In this document: piece after piece, positions 11,931-20,336 of the stretch | How positions within the stretch are numbered: position 1 is the first letter of the stretch | Layout of the letters: the number at the start of each line of letters is the position of its first letter | Source: a virus | IMG/VR virus record: IMGVR_UViG_3300013132_002406 | Span: 1-25,015 of that record | Strand: one strand, 5' to 3' | Length of the DNA stretch: 25,015 nucleotides | The notes under the pieces: generated by a model | Databases searched by the model: none | What the model saw: only the letters and a program-made list of their open reading frames with translations | Told to the model about the DNA's origin: nothing | Program-made: the position numbers and the translations under genes

Positions 11931-12677
11931 TCACATTGATCCTATTGATTTGATAAAATATTGGATTTTTCTCTTTGTTTCTATCCAAACTCTTCTGTCA
12001 GATGATTTGATAAAATTCTCAAATGGAAGTGAAGTTGCGTTTCCCCATTCATTTGAGGGAATCAATATTGGTCTTCCTAATATTCTTGATGGATCGTACA
12101 TTCTTACACAAGGTAAACCAAAAAGGTATTTCATACTCTTAAGCATTTGATATTCTATTCTGAAATATCCAACTCCTTTTGGTGGCATTTTTTCTCCTTG
12201 ATAATAATTGGATATTTTCAACATTTTATCAATAAGTTCTGCTCTGAGTTCTGGAGGAAGATAGTGTAGGTTTATACCAAGAATATTACCATCTATTTGA
12301 TCAAGAGTTATTATCAAAGGAGTAAAATCATAGTATTTTAGACTAGGAATATTTTTAGGGTAATATCTGAAAGCAAACATTCTTCCAGGAAAATCAAGAT
12401 AGGATTCAGATGCTGTTCTGTATCTGTTATTGAGAATTTTTTCGGTAAGTATAGGTTCTTTTGGAAGAATCATTTTACCAGATTCAATAGCATCTATAAA
12501 CCATTTTGTTGCACCAGGATTAGATCCAGATTTCTTTGTTTCTTCTATTATTGCACGATTCATATCCCGCAGTATGTTTGTACTACGGGATAGATCATAG
12601 AAAATATCGCCATTAGTATCTTTTGAAAACAATGCTCCAGAAACAGTCTTTTTTATAATTGATTTTCTTTTAGCCAT
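11931..12677 (-). CDS. Conserved T4-like structural protein, possibly gp2-like DNA end protector
   Basis: 248 residues. The N-terminus is basic (MAKRKSIIKKTVSGALF). The core FAFRYYPKNIPSLKYYDFTP, then LGINLHYLPPELRAELIDKM, is a motif I recall from T4-like and other myovirus structural proteins, several labelled DNA end protector. The conserved end includes RVWIETKRKIQYFIKSI. It directly follows the gp4-like gene (1 nt between stop and start); in T4 genes 2 and 4 are also neighbours, which supports the idea weakly. No enzymatic motif. The assignment is tentative. Confidence 0.45.
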   Translation of the reverse strand: MAKRKSIIKKTVSGALFSKDTNGDIFYDLSRSTNILRDMNRAIIEETKKSGSNPGATKWFIDAIESGKMILPKEPILTEKILNNRYRTASESYLDFPGRMFAFRYYPKNIPSLKYYDFTPLIITLDQIDGNILGINLHYLPPELRAELIDKMLKISNYYQGEKMPPKGVGYFRIEYQMLKSMKYLFGLPCVRMYDPSRILGRPILIPSNEWGNATSLPFENFIKSSDRRVWIETKRKIQYFIKSIGSM

Positions 12678-12678
12678 G

Positions 12679-13122
12679 TCAGAAAATATCGTCTTCGGTT
12701 AGAACCATGAAACCCCATCCCTTTTCTTTTGCAAAAGCCTGTGCTGCTTCCCATTTTTCTTGATTTACTGCCCATGCTTTTGCTTCATATATGTAGTTTG
12801 ATTTTTGCCTTTTAGTGGGTTTCTGTGGTTCCTTTGGCTGTTTGCATTGTTTTTTAGGTTTTATTTCAATAAGAGTTACCTTTGGTACTCCCATTTTATC
12901 TTTACTCTCTATAATAAAATCAACATAATAGTTATGAACTCTTCCATCAAGAGGAGATCTGTAGGGTATTGCTATTTCTTCTGAACCCCATTTGGTTATA
13001 GAAGAATTTGTGTCGCAGTAAACCATGAATCTTCTTTCCCAAAGAGATCGGTACTGTATGTTGTTTACATCACCGACATACTTTTTTGGATTTTGAGGTT
13101 TATATTTGCCTTTATATGACAT
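12679..13122 (-). CDS. 4: gp4-like head completion protein (nuclease-like fold)
   Basis: 147 residues, close to T4 gp4 length. MSYKGKYKPQNPKKYVGD, YRSLWERRFMVYCD, KWGSEE and SPLDGRVHNYYVDFI are signatures of the T4 gp4 (50/65) head completion family. E30, D68 and the pair E86/K88 (LIEIKPKK) fit a PD-(D/E)xK-type nuclease core. In T4 the protein finishes the packaged head before tail joining. It is the first gene of the leftward block and starts 30 nt from the divergent gp48 gene. There is no Shine-Dalgarno sequence and no clear late promoter facing left, so its expression signal is not explained. Confidence 0.85.
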   Translation of the reverse strand: MSYKGKYKPQNPKKYVGDVNNIQYRSLWERRFMVYCDTNSSITKWGSEEIAIPYRSPLDGRVHNYYVDFIIESKDKMGVPKVTLIEIKPKKQCKQPKEPQKPTKRQKSNYIYEAKAWAVNQEKWEAAQAFAKEKGWGFMVLTEDDIF

Positions 13123-13125
13123 TAG

Positions 13126-13133
13126 TATAAATA
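13126..13133 (+). promoter_or_regulatory. T4-type late promoter TATAAATA
   Basis: Exact octamer 19 nt upstream of the gp48-like ATG, with GGAGG between. It lies in the 30-nt gap between the divergent gp4-like and gp48-like genes and is oriented rightward. It probably drives the rightward baseplate operon. Confidence 0.75.
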
Positions 13134-13152
13134 GTAATGAATTGGAGGATTC

Positions 13153-13929
13153 ATGGCTCTAGCATATCCAAATACTCTTCGAAGTGTTGCAAGTGGAGTT
13201 CCATTTGTTACTTTTTCTTTCAGAGATGGTCCCCTTGTTGGTCCTGGTTCTGGATTAGGAAAGAAAGTAGGAGAAGACATCATTTTATTTATGCCTCCTG
13301 CATTTCAAATAGCAGACGGGCATGATTACGAATTCAAAGAAGGTGGATTACTAACCCAAGTTGCTCAAGGTGCAATTCAGGACTCGCAATCTATACTGGG
13401 TATTCTTGGTAGTATTGTTGCTGGAGCAGCACAAAAGATAGGAGCAAATCAAACTTTAGGTGGGGCAGCAGAAGGTGGAGCGGCATCTCTAGGTGCAGCA
13501 ATCAGAGATCCAAAGTTCTTTAATTACAAAGAACCAAAAGCCCGTGAATTTTCTTTTAATTACAAGTTTGAACCAAAGAACAAAGAAGACGCAAAATCAA
13601 TGATGGAAATAATCAAAAGATTTAGGGCGGCATCGTATCCAACACTCATAGACACAAAATTATATGGTGTTCCTCTTGCAGTCAATATCACATTTGTCAA
13701 TTTTGATTCTAGTCTTAATGATGGTGGTGGAAGAACGACTCTCTTTGAATTGGTAATAAAAGACATGAATACGACTCTCTCCGAAGGAGATCAAGTTCTT
13801 ACATTCGATGATGGAATTCCAACTCAAATTAGTATGCAATTACAATTAGCAGAAACATATCATGTTACAAGAGATGGAAGTGGAAATCTTCAAGGAAAAC
13901 CATCATTTCTTGGTAATGGAGTTGTCTAA
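13153..13929 (+). CDS. 48: gp48-like baseplate tail tube cap
   Basis: 258 residues; GGAGG precedes ATG 13153. Residues 118-164 (RDPKFFNYKEPKAREFSFNY...EPKNKEDAKSMMEIIKRFRA..YP) are the hallmark of the T4 gp48 tail cap family. The N-terminal part has a strand region (IILFMPPAFQI) and a Gly/Ala-rich segment (80-117). Shorter than T4 gp48, which is about 360 residues. In T4 it sits on the baseplate dome and nucleates tube assembly. Its stop overlaps the next ATG (TAATG), giving coupled translation. Confidence 0.8.
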   Translation: MALAYPNTLRSVASGVPFVTFSFRDGPLVGPGSGLGKKVGEDIILFMPPAFQIADGHDYEFKEGGLLTQVAQGAIQDSQSILGILGSIVAGAAQKIGANQTLGGAAEGGAASLGAAIRDPKFFNYKEPKAREFSFNYKFEPKNKEDAKSMMEIIKRFRAASYPTLIDTKLYGVPLAVNITFVNFDSSLNDGGGRTTLFELVIKDMNTTLSEGDQVLTFDDGIPTQISMQLQLAETYHVTRDGSGNLQGKPSFLGNGVV

Positions 13930-14933
13930 TGCCTTTTGATTACTTCTCAAAACTACCGATCACTCAATATCCTCTTTCAAAGGAAAAAACAAAAGAGACA
14001 AGAGACATTCTCCATAGACTTTACATTGATCAGAAATTCTCCGATTCTAGTGAATACATTAGAAAATACGAAGTAAATGATGGAGATAGGCCAGAAACAA
14101 TATCAGATAAATTATATGGAAGAAGTGATCTACATTCTGTCATCATGGTTCTAAACAATGGAGAAGACTCTATAATTGGTGGAGTCCCTGTTAGTTCGGT
14201 GATACGAGACGAATATATCGAAAACAAATATGAAGATAAAGTATACTATCTTTATCCTTCTATTGCCTCTTTGACGGATTTAACGGATTCAACAATAACC
14301 GGAGGATCTGGTGGTTATGTCTATCCTATGTTTGGATATGGATTCAATGTTGGAGACAAGATTTTCCAATTAGATTCTGAAGGATTTCCAAATATAGAAA
14401 CAAGAGGATATGTTAAAGAATGGGATCCAGAGATGATGTCTGTAAAATTAGATGTTCTCTCTGGTATTTTTTCAGAGGGCATGACCATTGGATTACCAGA
14501 TGCTTCTGTTTCATTTGTAGTCGGAACGATAAAAGAAGGAAGAAATGCTGTTCACCATTTTGAAGCAATCAAAGATGTAAGAACAACAACAGGATATTCG
14601 AGTATTACTCCTATTAATAAAGGAACAAGAATATCTCCACTAAATCAGGTCTTTATATCTGGATCTATTTTGGCACTTATTCCTCTAGGAACAACATCTT
14701 CTGTGGGTGGAACCGCTTCTTATACAGAAACTCTCGTATACAGACACAATAAATTTGGATCTATATCTGTTGCAATGGATATAGACAATTATGTAAAAAC
14801 AGTAACGCAGTCTGATTATGAAAACGAATTACAGGAAAGAAAAAGATTTATCAATGTTCCTTCACCAGAACAGAACACATTGACCGATCTTATAAACAGA
14901 GTAGATGACCTTTTAGAAGGGACTAATCCTTAA
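13929..14933 (+). CDS. 53: gp53-like baseplate wedge protein
   Basis: 334 residues starting in the TAATG overlap. Residues 43-80 (YIRKYEVNDGDRPETISDKLYG...HSVIMVLNN) are the LysM-like gp53 core, in which a chain end is followed by the disordered/structured wedge contact. T4 gp53 is about 196 residues; the extra 130 or so form a beta-rich domain (STITGGSGGYVYPMFGYGF onward) with a C-terminal helix. It joins wedges together around the hub. It ends with another TAATG overlap into the gp27-like gene. Confidence 0.8.
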   Translation: MPFDYFSKLPITQYPLSKEKTKETRDILHRLYIDQKFSDSSEYIRKYEVNDGDRPETISDKLYGRSDLHSVIMVLNNGEDSIIGGVPVSSVIRDEYIENKYEDKVYYLYPSIASLTDLTDSTITGGSGGYVYPMFGYGFNVGDKIFQLDSEGFPNIETRGYVKEWDPEMMSVKLDVLSGIFSEGMTIGLPDASVSFVVGTIKEGRNAVHHFEAIKDVRTTTGYSSITPINKGTRISPLNQVFISGSILALIPLGTTSSVGGTASYTETLVYRHNKFGSISVAMDIDNYVKTVTQSDYENELQERKRFINVPSPEQNTLTDLINRVDDLLEGTNP

Positions 14934-16351
14934 TGGCTTTTACTTCTAGAAAATACGAGAGATCTCGTGACTATTCTGTTGAATCTATTCTTATAGGAAG
15001 TGCGAGAACTGGAGGATCAAGAAGAGCAAATCAACCAGTGGTCTTGCAAGACAACGGCGTAACAAGATGGAATGGAATTTCGATATATGAAGATCTTTTC
15101 CGAAACTTTATGACTTGTCAAATATCTGTCCTTGATCAGGACGGTGGATTTTTAGATATTCTTCGTGGGGAAGAAATCATTGCGATAAAATTCAGAACAC
15201 CAGATTTACCTGGATACAAATTTAAAACCAGAACTCACTATTTTTATCTTTATAAAATCAGTCCTGTCATTCCAATAGCCAAAACTCTTGGAGCACAGTA
15301 TGTTATTCATGGTATTTCTATGGAGTACTTTTATAATGTACTCACTACCTTTTCAAAAGCATATACAGGAAAAACAGAAGAAATAGCAAAAAAAATCTAC
15401 GATGAATTTCTTGAATCGAAGTTCAATGCAGACTCCAAGAAAAAATTCAACATTGGACTTCAGACAAAAAATGACATGAAGTTTACATTTCCATATGTTA
15501 ATCCTGTTGATGCCATCAATCATTTGGCTTCTGTTTCTATAAGAAAAGACAATCCAGATGTGTGCAATTATGTGTTTTTTGAAAATAGTGATGGCTATAA
15601 TTTCAAAAGTCTAACAGAATTGATAGAGAGTCCAAGAAAACAACACAAGTACACTACTACTCATGTGATGACTTCGTCTTTTATGAACTTTTCCGAACAC
15701 TTCAACAAGACAATCAAAGTAGAGCCTATCAATACTGGTGATAAAATCATCGACACAATAGATGGGATACACGGAGAGTATTTCGCTGAATTTGATATTC
15801 TATACCGAACTTATAAACCATATGTGAATCCAGAAAGAGGAGCGAAAAAGGCAGCAGGAAAGCGGTATCTTGATTATTTCGATAAGACCACCCATCTAAA
15901 CGATAAACCTCTTCTTTCAGAAGACAATCAGTTATTTGAATATCCTTTAGGCAGGAATCGTGTTTGTTTTACAAATGGTGCTCTTTATGCAGAAGAAGTC
16001 AAATCTAATTCCAATTTATCTGGAGTCATAGAAAATGAAGGAAAACGATGGAAATTATATGACACCTACGAGGGAGAATACTCATTTCAAAGGCGTTCTC
16101 TTATGCAACAAATGAGTGCTTTTTCTGTTCAAGTTACAGTTCCTGGAAATTCAGAAATAACAGTAGGAGACATTGTCGATCTAGATACTGTAATATACCG
16201 AACAAGCGAGCAAGACAAATATCTTTCTGGTAAGTATCTTGTTCTTGCAGTAAATCATCAAATAACAACAGATGGATACGATTCGATAATCACACTCGGT
16301 AGAGATTCTATTCTTACCGATAAGTGGGAAACAGAAATAGTAGATCAGTAA
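14933..16351 (+). CDS. 27: gp27-like baseplate hub protein
   Basis: 472 residues. An N-terminal beta domain (NGISIYEDLFRNFMTCQISV.DQDG) is followed by a hub segment MKFTFPYVNPVDAINHLASV...NYVFFENSDGYNFKSL, typical of gp27/gpD-type hub proteins that form the trimeric tube adaptor. A further barrel domain (FSVQVTVPGNSEITVGDIVDL) lies near the C-terminus. T4 gp27 is about 390 residues. It precedes the gp5-like gene, its binding partner in the T4 (gp27-gp5)3 puncturing device. Confidence 0.8.
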   Translation: MAFTSRKYERSRDYSVESILIGSARTGGSRRANQPVVLQDNGVTRWNGISIYEDLFRNFMTCQISVLDQDGGFLDILRGEEIIAIKFRTPDLPGYKFKTRTHYFYLYKISPVIPIAKTLGAQYVIHGISMEYFYNVLTTFSKAYTGKTEEIAKKIYDEFLESKFNADSKKKFNIGLQTKNDMKFTFPYVNPVDAINHLASVSIRKDNPDVCNYVFFENSDGYNFKSLTELIESPRKQHKYTTTHVMTSSFMNFSEHFNKTIKVEPINTGDKIIDTIDGIHGEYFAEFDILYRTYKPYVNPERGAKKAAGKRYLDYFDKTTHLNDKPLLSEDNQLFEYPLGRNRVCFTNGALYAEEVKSNSNLSGVIENEGKRWKLYDTYEGEYSFQRRSLMQQMSAFSVQVTVPGNSEITVGDIVDLDTVIYRTSEQDKYLSGKYLVLAVNHQITTDGYDSIITLGRDSILTDKWETEIVDQ

Positions 16352-16368
16352 TGGAGATAGTGAAATGA
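16351..16368 (+). other. Five-codon mini-ORF linking gp27-like and gp5-like genes
   Basis: The gp27 stop and an ATG overlap as TAATG. That ATG opens MEIVK and stops at TGA 16366-16368, itself overlapping the gp5 ATG 16365 (ATGA). A ribosome finishing gp27 could re-initiate twice. The mini-ORF also contains the GGAG that serves as the gp5 ribosome binding site. This may be coincidence. Confidence 0.35.
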
Positions 16369-18536
16369 GCGTAGTAGACTACATCTCAAAAAATACATTT
16401 GTGTGGTGGCAAGGAATCGTAGAAGATGTCATGGATCCAATGAAAGTTGGTCGTGTTCGTGTTCGTATTGTCGGATATCATAATCCAGATAAAGACAAAT
16501 TACCGACAGGAGATCTACCTTGGGCTTTACCCATCATGCCTGTTACAAGTGCCAGTATTAGCGGTATTGGTATGTCTCATACGGGATTAGTTCCAGGTTC
16601 TCTTGTTATTGGTTTTTTTAGGGATGGAGAATTGGCGCAACAACCGATCATATTTGGATCTATTCCTGGAATTCCACTAGAAGGACCACCAGGAGGATCC
16701 TATGGATATGGAGATCCCCGTTTACAATCGGCAACAGCAGGCTATTATCTTCCAAATGAGAAAATGCTTGGACCTAGCGGGGAAATAGGTAAATATGCTC
16801 CAAGGTCTGGTCACTATGTTGGTTCGACTTTCGATCCTGGTGGTGGTGTTTTCGGTCTTAAAAATACACCAACGGTAGGAGGTATTGCAAAATATGAATA
16901 CGATTTCTATAATAAAGGAATATCTCATAGCAATTCTCACTATGGAAATATTTACCCCAGATATTGGGGAGGTCCAACAGGAGCAATAGACCCAATCACC
17001 GATGTAAACACGCTTGCGGGTGGATGTGGTCCAACGCATGGTTCTAAAATACTACAAGAATATGTTATAGATCGTGCATCTATGGGAACGGTTTTGCCTG
17101 TTCCTAAATTTAGACCATATTTTGAAATACCTCTCATAGGATATGATATTGCAGATCTACTAGCACAGGGAGAAAATCCACAGTCATTAACACCACAAGG
17201 AGTAAAATCTCTAGATCTCGGTGCAGGAGGTGGATTCAGAACAGGAGAAGATGTTTTCGGAGTTCTTGGAGGTCTTCCTCCTTTAGGAGAAGGGCAAACA
17301 CTAGGAGTATTTGCTGGTGCAGATCTAGAGACTACTTCTCCTTTTTTTGGTTTTGAAACCACAACAAGTATGAGAGGAAATGAGTATTTTGAAAGAGCAT
17401 TCGGAACCACTTCGAATTATGTGATCGAAGGAGTTGACAACGAAGGAAATCCAACATTTACTGTTGACGAAAACAGTCCTTGGATTTTCACACAACCAAA
17501 AGGAACAACAAATACAAGAGTGTATCCTTTTAATCATGTGTACGAAACCGAGTCTGGTCATATCATGGAATTTGACGATACAAATGGTGGAGAACGAATA
17601 AAAATTGCACATCGTTTAGGAACTTCAGAAGAGATTATAGAAGATGGATCAAAGATAGAGCAAGTTGTCAATGACAAGTACACCCGTGTGCTTGGAGATA
17701 ACAATACTGTTGTTGGAGGAAATTCCATATTTTTTGGTGAGCGTGGATTCAAGGCTATTATCAATGCCGAGGCTCTTTTCTATCCAAGAAATCCTCTAGA
17801 AGGAAGACCTCCAGCACAAGGTTTAAGTGGAAGTGATGATCCTTTTGTTTATGGACCTGGATTTCTTGGGACAGGTGAAACAGGTGGACCTGGATGGTGG
17901 AAAGATCTTGGTCCAGATGGACTAAAACCAGGAGATTCTCAGTTCTTCATCAATCCGCAGAGAGAAAGAGATGTTTTTGATGGTAATTATGAAATAAATC
18001 TACCAGACGGTGTAGAACTAGACGAAGATGTGAAGTTCTACAGCGGATACCGTGGATTACCCCGTATGAATTTCTTTAAGGGTGGAAATACAGATATTAT
18101 TGTTGCATACGGAAATGTCAATCTTCACATCATGCGTGGCAATGCAAATTTGAGAATAGACGAAGGCGACTTGAATCTAGAAGTGTTAAAGGGAGATTTG
18201 CGTTCCTATATTGGAGGAAATCATTTCCAAAGAATAGATGGAAGCGAAATAAGATATATTGCAGGAAATAAATACGATATAGTTCGTGGTCAAATAAAAG
18301 ATGTGGCACAGGGAGAAGAAGTAACAACAAGAGGTGCTGCTGGTCTTTTGAATAACTATGTCAGTCTAGATTTCACTCTACGCTCACCTGGAGGCGACAG
18401 CCCCATTACTAATCCTTCGGGTCAAGGACCAGTACAAGGTAGTGGAAATCCTGGAAGTGATCAAGAAAACAGAGGACTAATTGATCAAGGGTTGGCATTT
18501 GGAGGAGGAGGTACTCCAATTATAGGAGGCTTGTGA
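16365..18536 (+). CDS. 5: gp5-like baseplate hub/needle protein without lysozyme domain
   Basis: 723 residues. Residues 11-104 form the OB-fold (WWQGIVEDVMDPMKVGRVRVRIVGYH... IIFGSIPG). Residues 390-450 (NHVYETESGHIMEFDDTNGG then RIKIAHRLGT) match the middle of gp5/VgrG needles. From 583 to 650 a Gly recurs every 8-9 residues (GNVNLHIM, GNANLRI, GDLNLEVL, GDLRSYI...), the triple-stranded beta-helix needle repeat. I see no lysozyme motif in the 105-390 segment, which is Gly/Pro-rich; T4 gp5 has one. It pierces the outer membrane on contraction. The last 50 residues are disordered. Confidence 0.82.
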   Translation: MSVVDYISKNTFVWWQGIVEDVMDPMKVGRVRVRIVGYHNPDKDKLPTGDLPWALPIMPVTSASISGIGMSHTGLVPGSLVIGFFRDGELAQQPIIFGSIPGIPLEGPPGGSYGYGDPRLQSATAGYYLPNEKMLGPSGEIGKYAPRSGHYVGSTFDPGGGVFGLKNTPTVGGIAKYEYDFYNKGISHSNSHYGNIYPRYWGGPTGAIDPITDVNTLAGGCGPTHGSKILQEYVIDRASMGTVLPVPKFRPYFEIPLIGYDIADLLAQGENPQSLTPQGVKSLDLGAGGGFRTGEDVFGVLGGLPPLGEGQTLGVFAGADLETTSPFFGFETTTSMRGNEYFERAFGTTSNYVIEGVDNEGNPTFTVDENSPWIFTQPKGTTNTRVYPFNHVYETESGHIMEFDDTNGGERIKIAHRLGTSEEIIEDGSKIEQVVNDKYTRVLGDNNTVVGGNSIFFGERGFKAIINAEALFYPRNPLEGRPPAQGLSGSDDPFVYGPGFLGTGETGGPGWWKDLGPDGLKPGDSQFFINPQRERDVFDGNYEINLPDGVELDEDVKFYSGYRGLPRMNFFKGGNTDIIVAYGNVNLHIMRGNANLRIDEGDLNLEVLKGDLRSYIGGNHFQRIDGSEIRYIAGNKYDIVRGQIKDVAQGEEVTTRGAAGLLNNYVSLDFTLRSPGGDSPITNPSGQGPVQGSGNPGSDQENRGLIDQGLAFGGGGTPIIGGL

Positions 18537-18537
18537 T

Positions 18538-19482
18538 ATGCAAAACAGAAAACCAGACATATCATTTCAAGGAATTGGATTATCTCCTGAACAGAGATCA
18601 TTTGTTAATTCCGTTGTGTCTGGTAAAGGATTTTCTAATCCGCTAGAATCTAAAATAAGAACCACATATTCTGCTGTTACTGAAGCAATTGGCAAATTGA
18701 ATGAAGATGGCCTTTTAGGCAATGATATTGTTTCTCAAGATTATCAAGATCTCTTTCAACTCAAATTACAAAATTTAGAACAGGCAATAGTTCAATACTG
18801 GAAACACAGCAACAAACTTTCAGGAGTAGTTAATACTGAAGTTACAGAAATCAATGAATATGAATCTGTTTATGCGACAACAACACCACCTCCTCCTAGA
18901 AAAAGTGTTATTGTTGCAGGAAGAAATGGTGGACAGCCTTCAACGACTCAAGATAAAACTTCTGTTGGATGTCTGACAAATATCGCAGAATTTTACAATC
19001 GTCTACTCACTAGTGTAAACTACTGTACATCAAGAGCAGAAATGGGTAGAGAAGAGAATTGTGAATTTGGTCCATTTGGTAGTATTCTTGGTTCTATGGA
19101 TAGAGTTTTAGATGGAATAAACAGAGGTGCGGAGTGTGGTCCTGGTTGCTGTGATCCTTGCACTAAACTGCCATGTACTGGACTAGAGCCTGTCTGTTTT
19201 GGTTTACAAGGAATGATTGATCATATTGTCTCTGTCAAAAATAGAGCAGGAGGACAAAGAGGAATAGATCTTGCCCTTGCACTTGCATACGATTATTCTC
19301 TTGGAATAGACAGATTAACCGCTGAGATATACTGTGTCATAAACAGCGATGATACTAATTTTTGTAAACAATCCAGATATGTTGAAAGATTTGCTCTTGG
19401 TCAGAGGATAGCAAATGATCTTACAAATAATGGTGCGGTTTCTTCAGTTCTTAACAGTTTCTTTGGAACGAGAGTAAGATAA
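18538..19482 (+). CDS. Cys-rich structural-region protein (314 aa)
   Basis: GGAGG precedes ATG 18538 and the gene ends in TAATG with the next. The N-terminal 100 residues are helical (ISFQGIGLSPEQRSFVNSV onward). A short Pro run (TTPPPPRK) is followed by a C-terminal domain with a dense Cys group (residues 198-221, CGPGCCDPC...C) and further single Cys residues, suggesting metal binding or disulfides. I do not recognise a named family. Its place between the gp5 needle and fibre genes implies a baseplate or fibre-attachment part. Confidence 0.65.
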   Translation: MQNRKPDISFQGIGLSPEQRSFVNSVVSGKGFSNPLESKIRTTYSAVTEAIGKLNEDGLLGNDIVSQDYQDLFQLKLQNLEQAIVQYWKHSNKLSGVVNTEVTEINEYESVYATTTPPPPRKSVIVAGRNGGQPSTTQDKTSVGCLTNIAEFYNRLLTSVNYCTSRAEMGREENCEFGPFGSILGSMDRVLDGINRGAECGPGCCDPCTKLPCTGLEPVCFGLQGMIDHIVSVKNRAGGQRGIDLALALAYDYSLGIDRLTAEIYCVINSDDTNFCKQSRYVERFALGQRIANDLTNNGAVSSVLNSFFGTRVR

Positions 19483-20315
19483 TGGCAACAGATCCAAGAA
19501 ATCCAAAACCACAAACCCAATCAACGATTAATCTTGAGGCTTTTGCCAAAGCAAAGATACAAGAAGTCATTCGTCGTAAAGAATTAGAAAGAACAAACTA
19601 TCAAGAACCAGATGATACTTGTGATTGTGATGACTTTGTTACAGATCCACCCAATCCACCAGTAAATCCAAGAAGAAGAAGACCACCAAAACCTCCTGTT
19701 CCTCCGAGGCCGCCAGTGGTTCCGCCTCCTTTGCCTCCACCTCCAGTGAGATTTCAGGCTCCACAATTGCCTAATCCAGTTCCTCCTTTTATTGCTCCAC
19801 CTCCAATAATTTTCCCACCACCAGTGATAGTGGATGATGGTGGTGGAGATACTGGTGGAACAACAGAACCACCGACAACAACTACCACAGAGGGACCAGT
19901 TACCACAGAAGGACCGCCAACGACAGGCGGCGGTGATGATGTTTGGGAAAGTCGTATTCCTTGTTGTGGTTTTTCTAGAACAGGAAATCCAAATCCATCC
20001 GATACAGAATTATCTCTTGCAGCAGAAGAAAGCACACATAGCGGTGAGTTTCGTAATGGATGTTATCCTATGTGTGGACTAGAAAAATATCGTGAGTTTC
20101 TTTCTTCTGGTGCAGGATTTTGTAATCGTCAGGGGATACAGATATGCCAATGTATTGCCCGAAATAATCCATCGAATCCTTGTTATCAAGGAAATGGACA
20201 AGTTTCACCACCTGGTGCAAGCCTAACAACAACTTCAATGTTCAAAAAAGAATTACTTCCAACACAATACCCATCTCCTGCGGCTTATTATGCCGACAGA
20301 TTGGTTTCTACATAA
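19482..20315 (+). CDS. Pro/Thr-rich linker protein with Cys-rich C-terminus (277 aa)
   Basis: A short helical head (1-45) is followed by an Asp/Cys patch (DDTCDCDDF), then about 65 residues dominated by Pro with a basic RRRRPPKPP stretch, and a mucin-like Thr/Pro/Gly stretch (TTEPPTTTTTEGPVTTEG). The C-terminal 120 residues carry 11 or so Cys residues in pairs (IPCCGF, CYPMC, ICQC) and may form a disulfide- or metal-stabilised domain. This looks like a flexible tether between two folded ends. No family recognised. Starts in a TAATG overlap. Confidence 0.65.
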   Translation: MATDPRNPKPQTQSTINLEAFAKAKIQEVIRRKELERTNYQEPDDTCDCDDFVTDPPNPPVNPRRRRPPKPPVPPRPPVVPPPLPPPPVRFQAPQLPNPVPPFIAPPPIIFPPPVIVDDGGGDTGGTTEPPTTTTTEGPVTTEGPPTTGGGDDVWESRIPCCGFSRTGNPNPSDTELSLAAEESTHSGEFRNGCYPMCGLEKYREFLSSGAGFCNRQGIQICQCIARNNPSNPCYQGNGQVSPPGASLTTTSMFKKELLPTQYPSPAAYYADRLVST

Positions 20316-20318
20316 ATG
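20311..20318 (+). promoter_or_regulatory. Late promoter-like CATAAATG
   Basis: Overlaps the TAA stop of the preceding gene and lies 18 nt before ATG 20337. It matches the variant before the gp26-like gene. Two bases differ from TATAAATA. Confidence 0.3.
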
Positions 20319-20336
20319 AGATAATCTGGAGATATC

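Noticed and set aside
13105-13122. TATACT on the - strand directly before the gp4-like ATG
   Set aside because: No -35 at the right distance, and the hexamer is one base from the start codon within the rightward late octamer, so it is probably incidental.
16952-17410. - strand 152-residue frame opposite the gp5-like gene
   Set aside because: Pro/Ser-rich shadow of Gly-rich + strand codons; no start signal.
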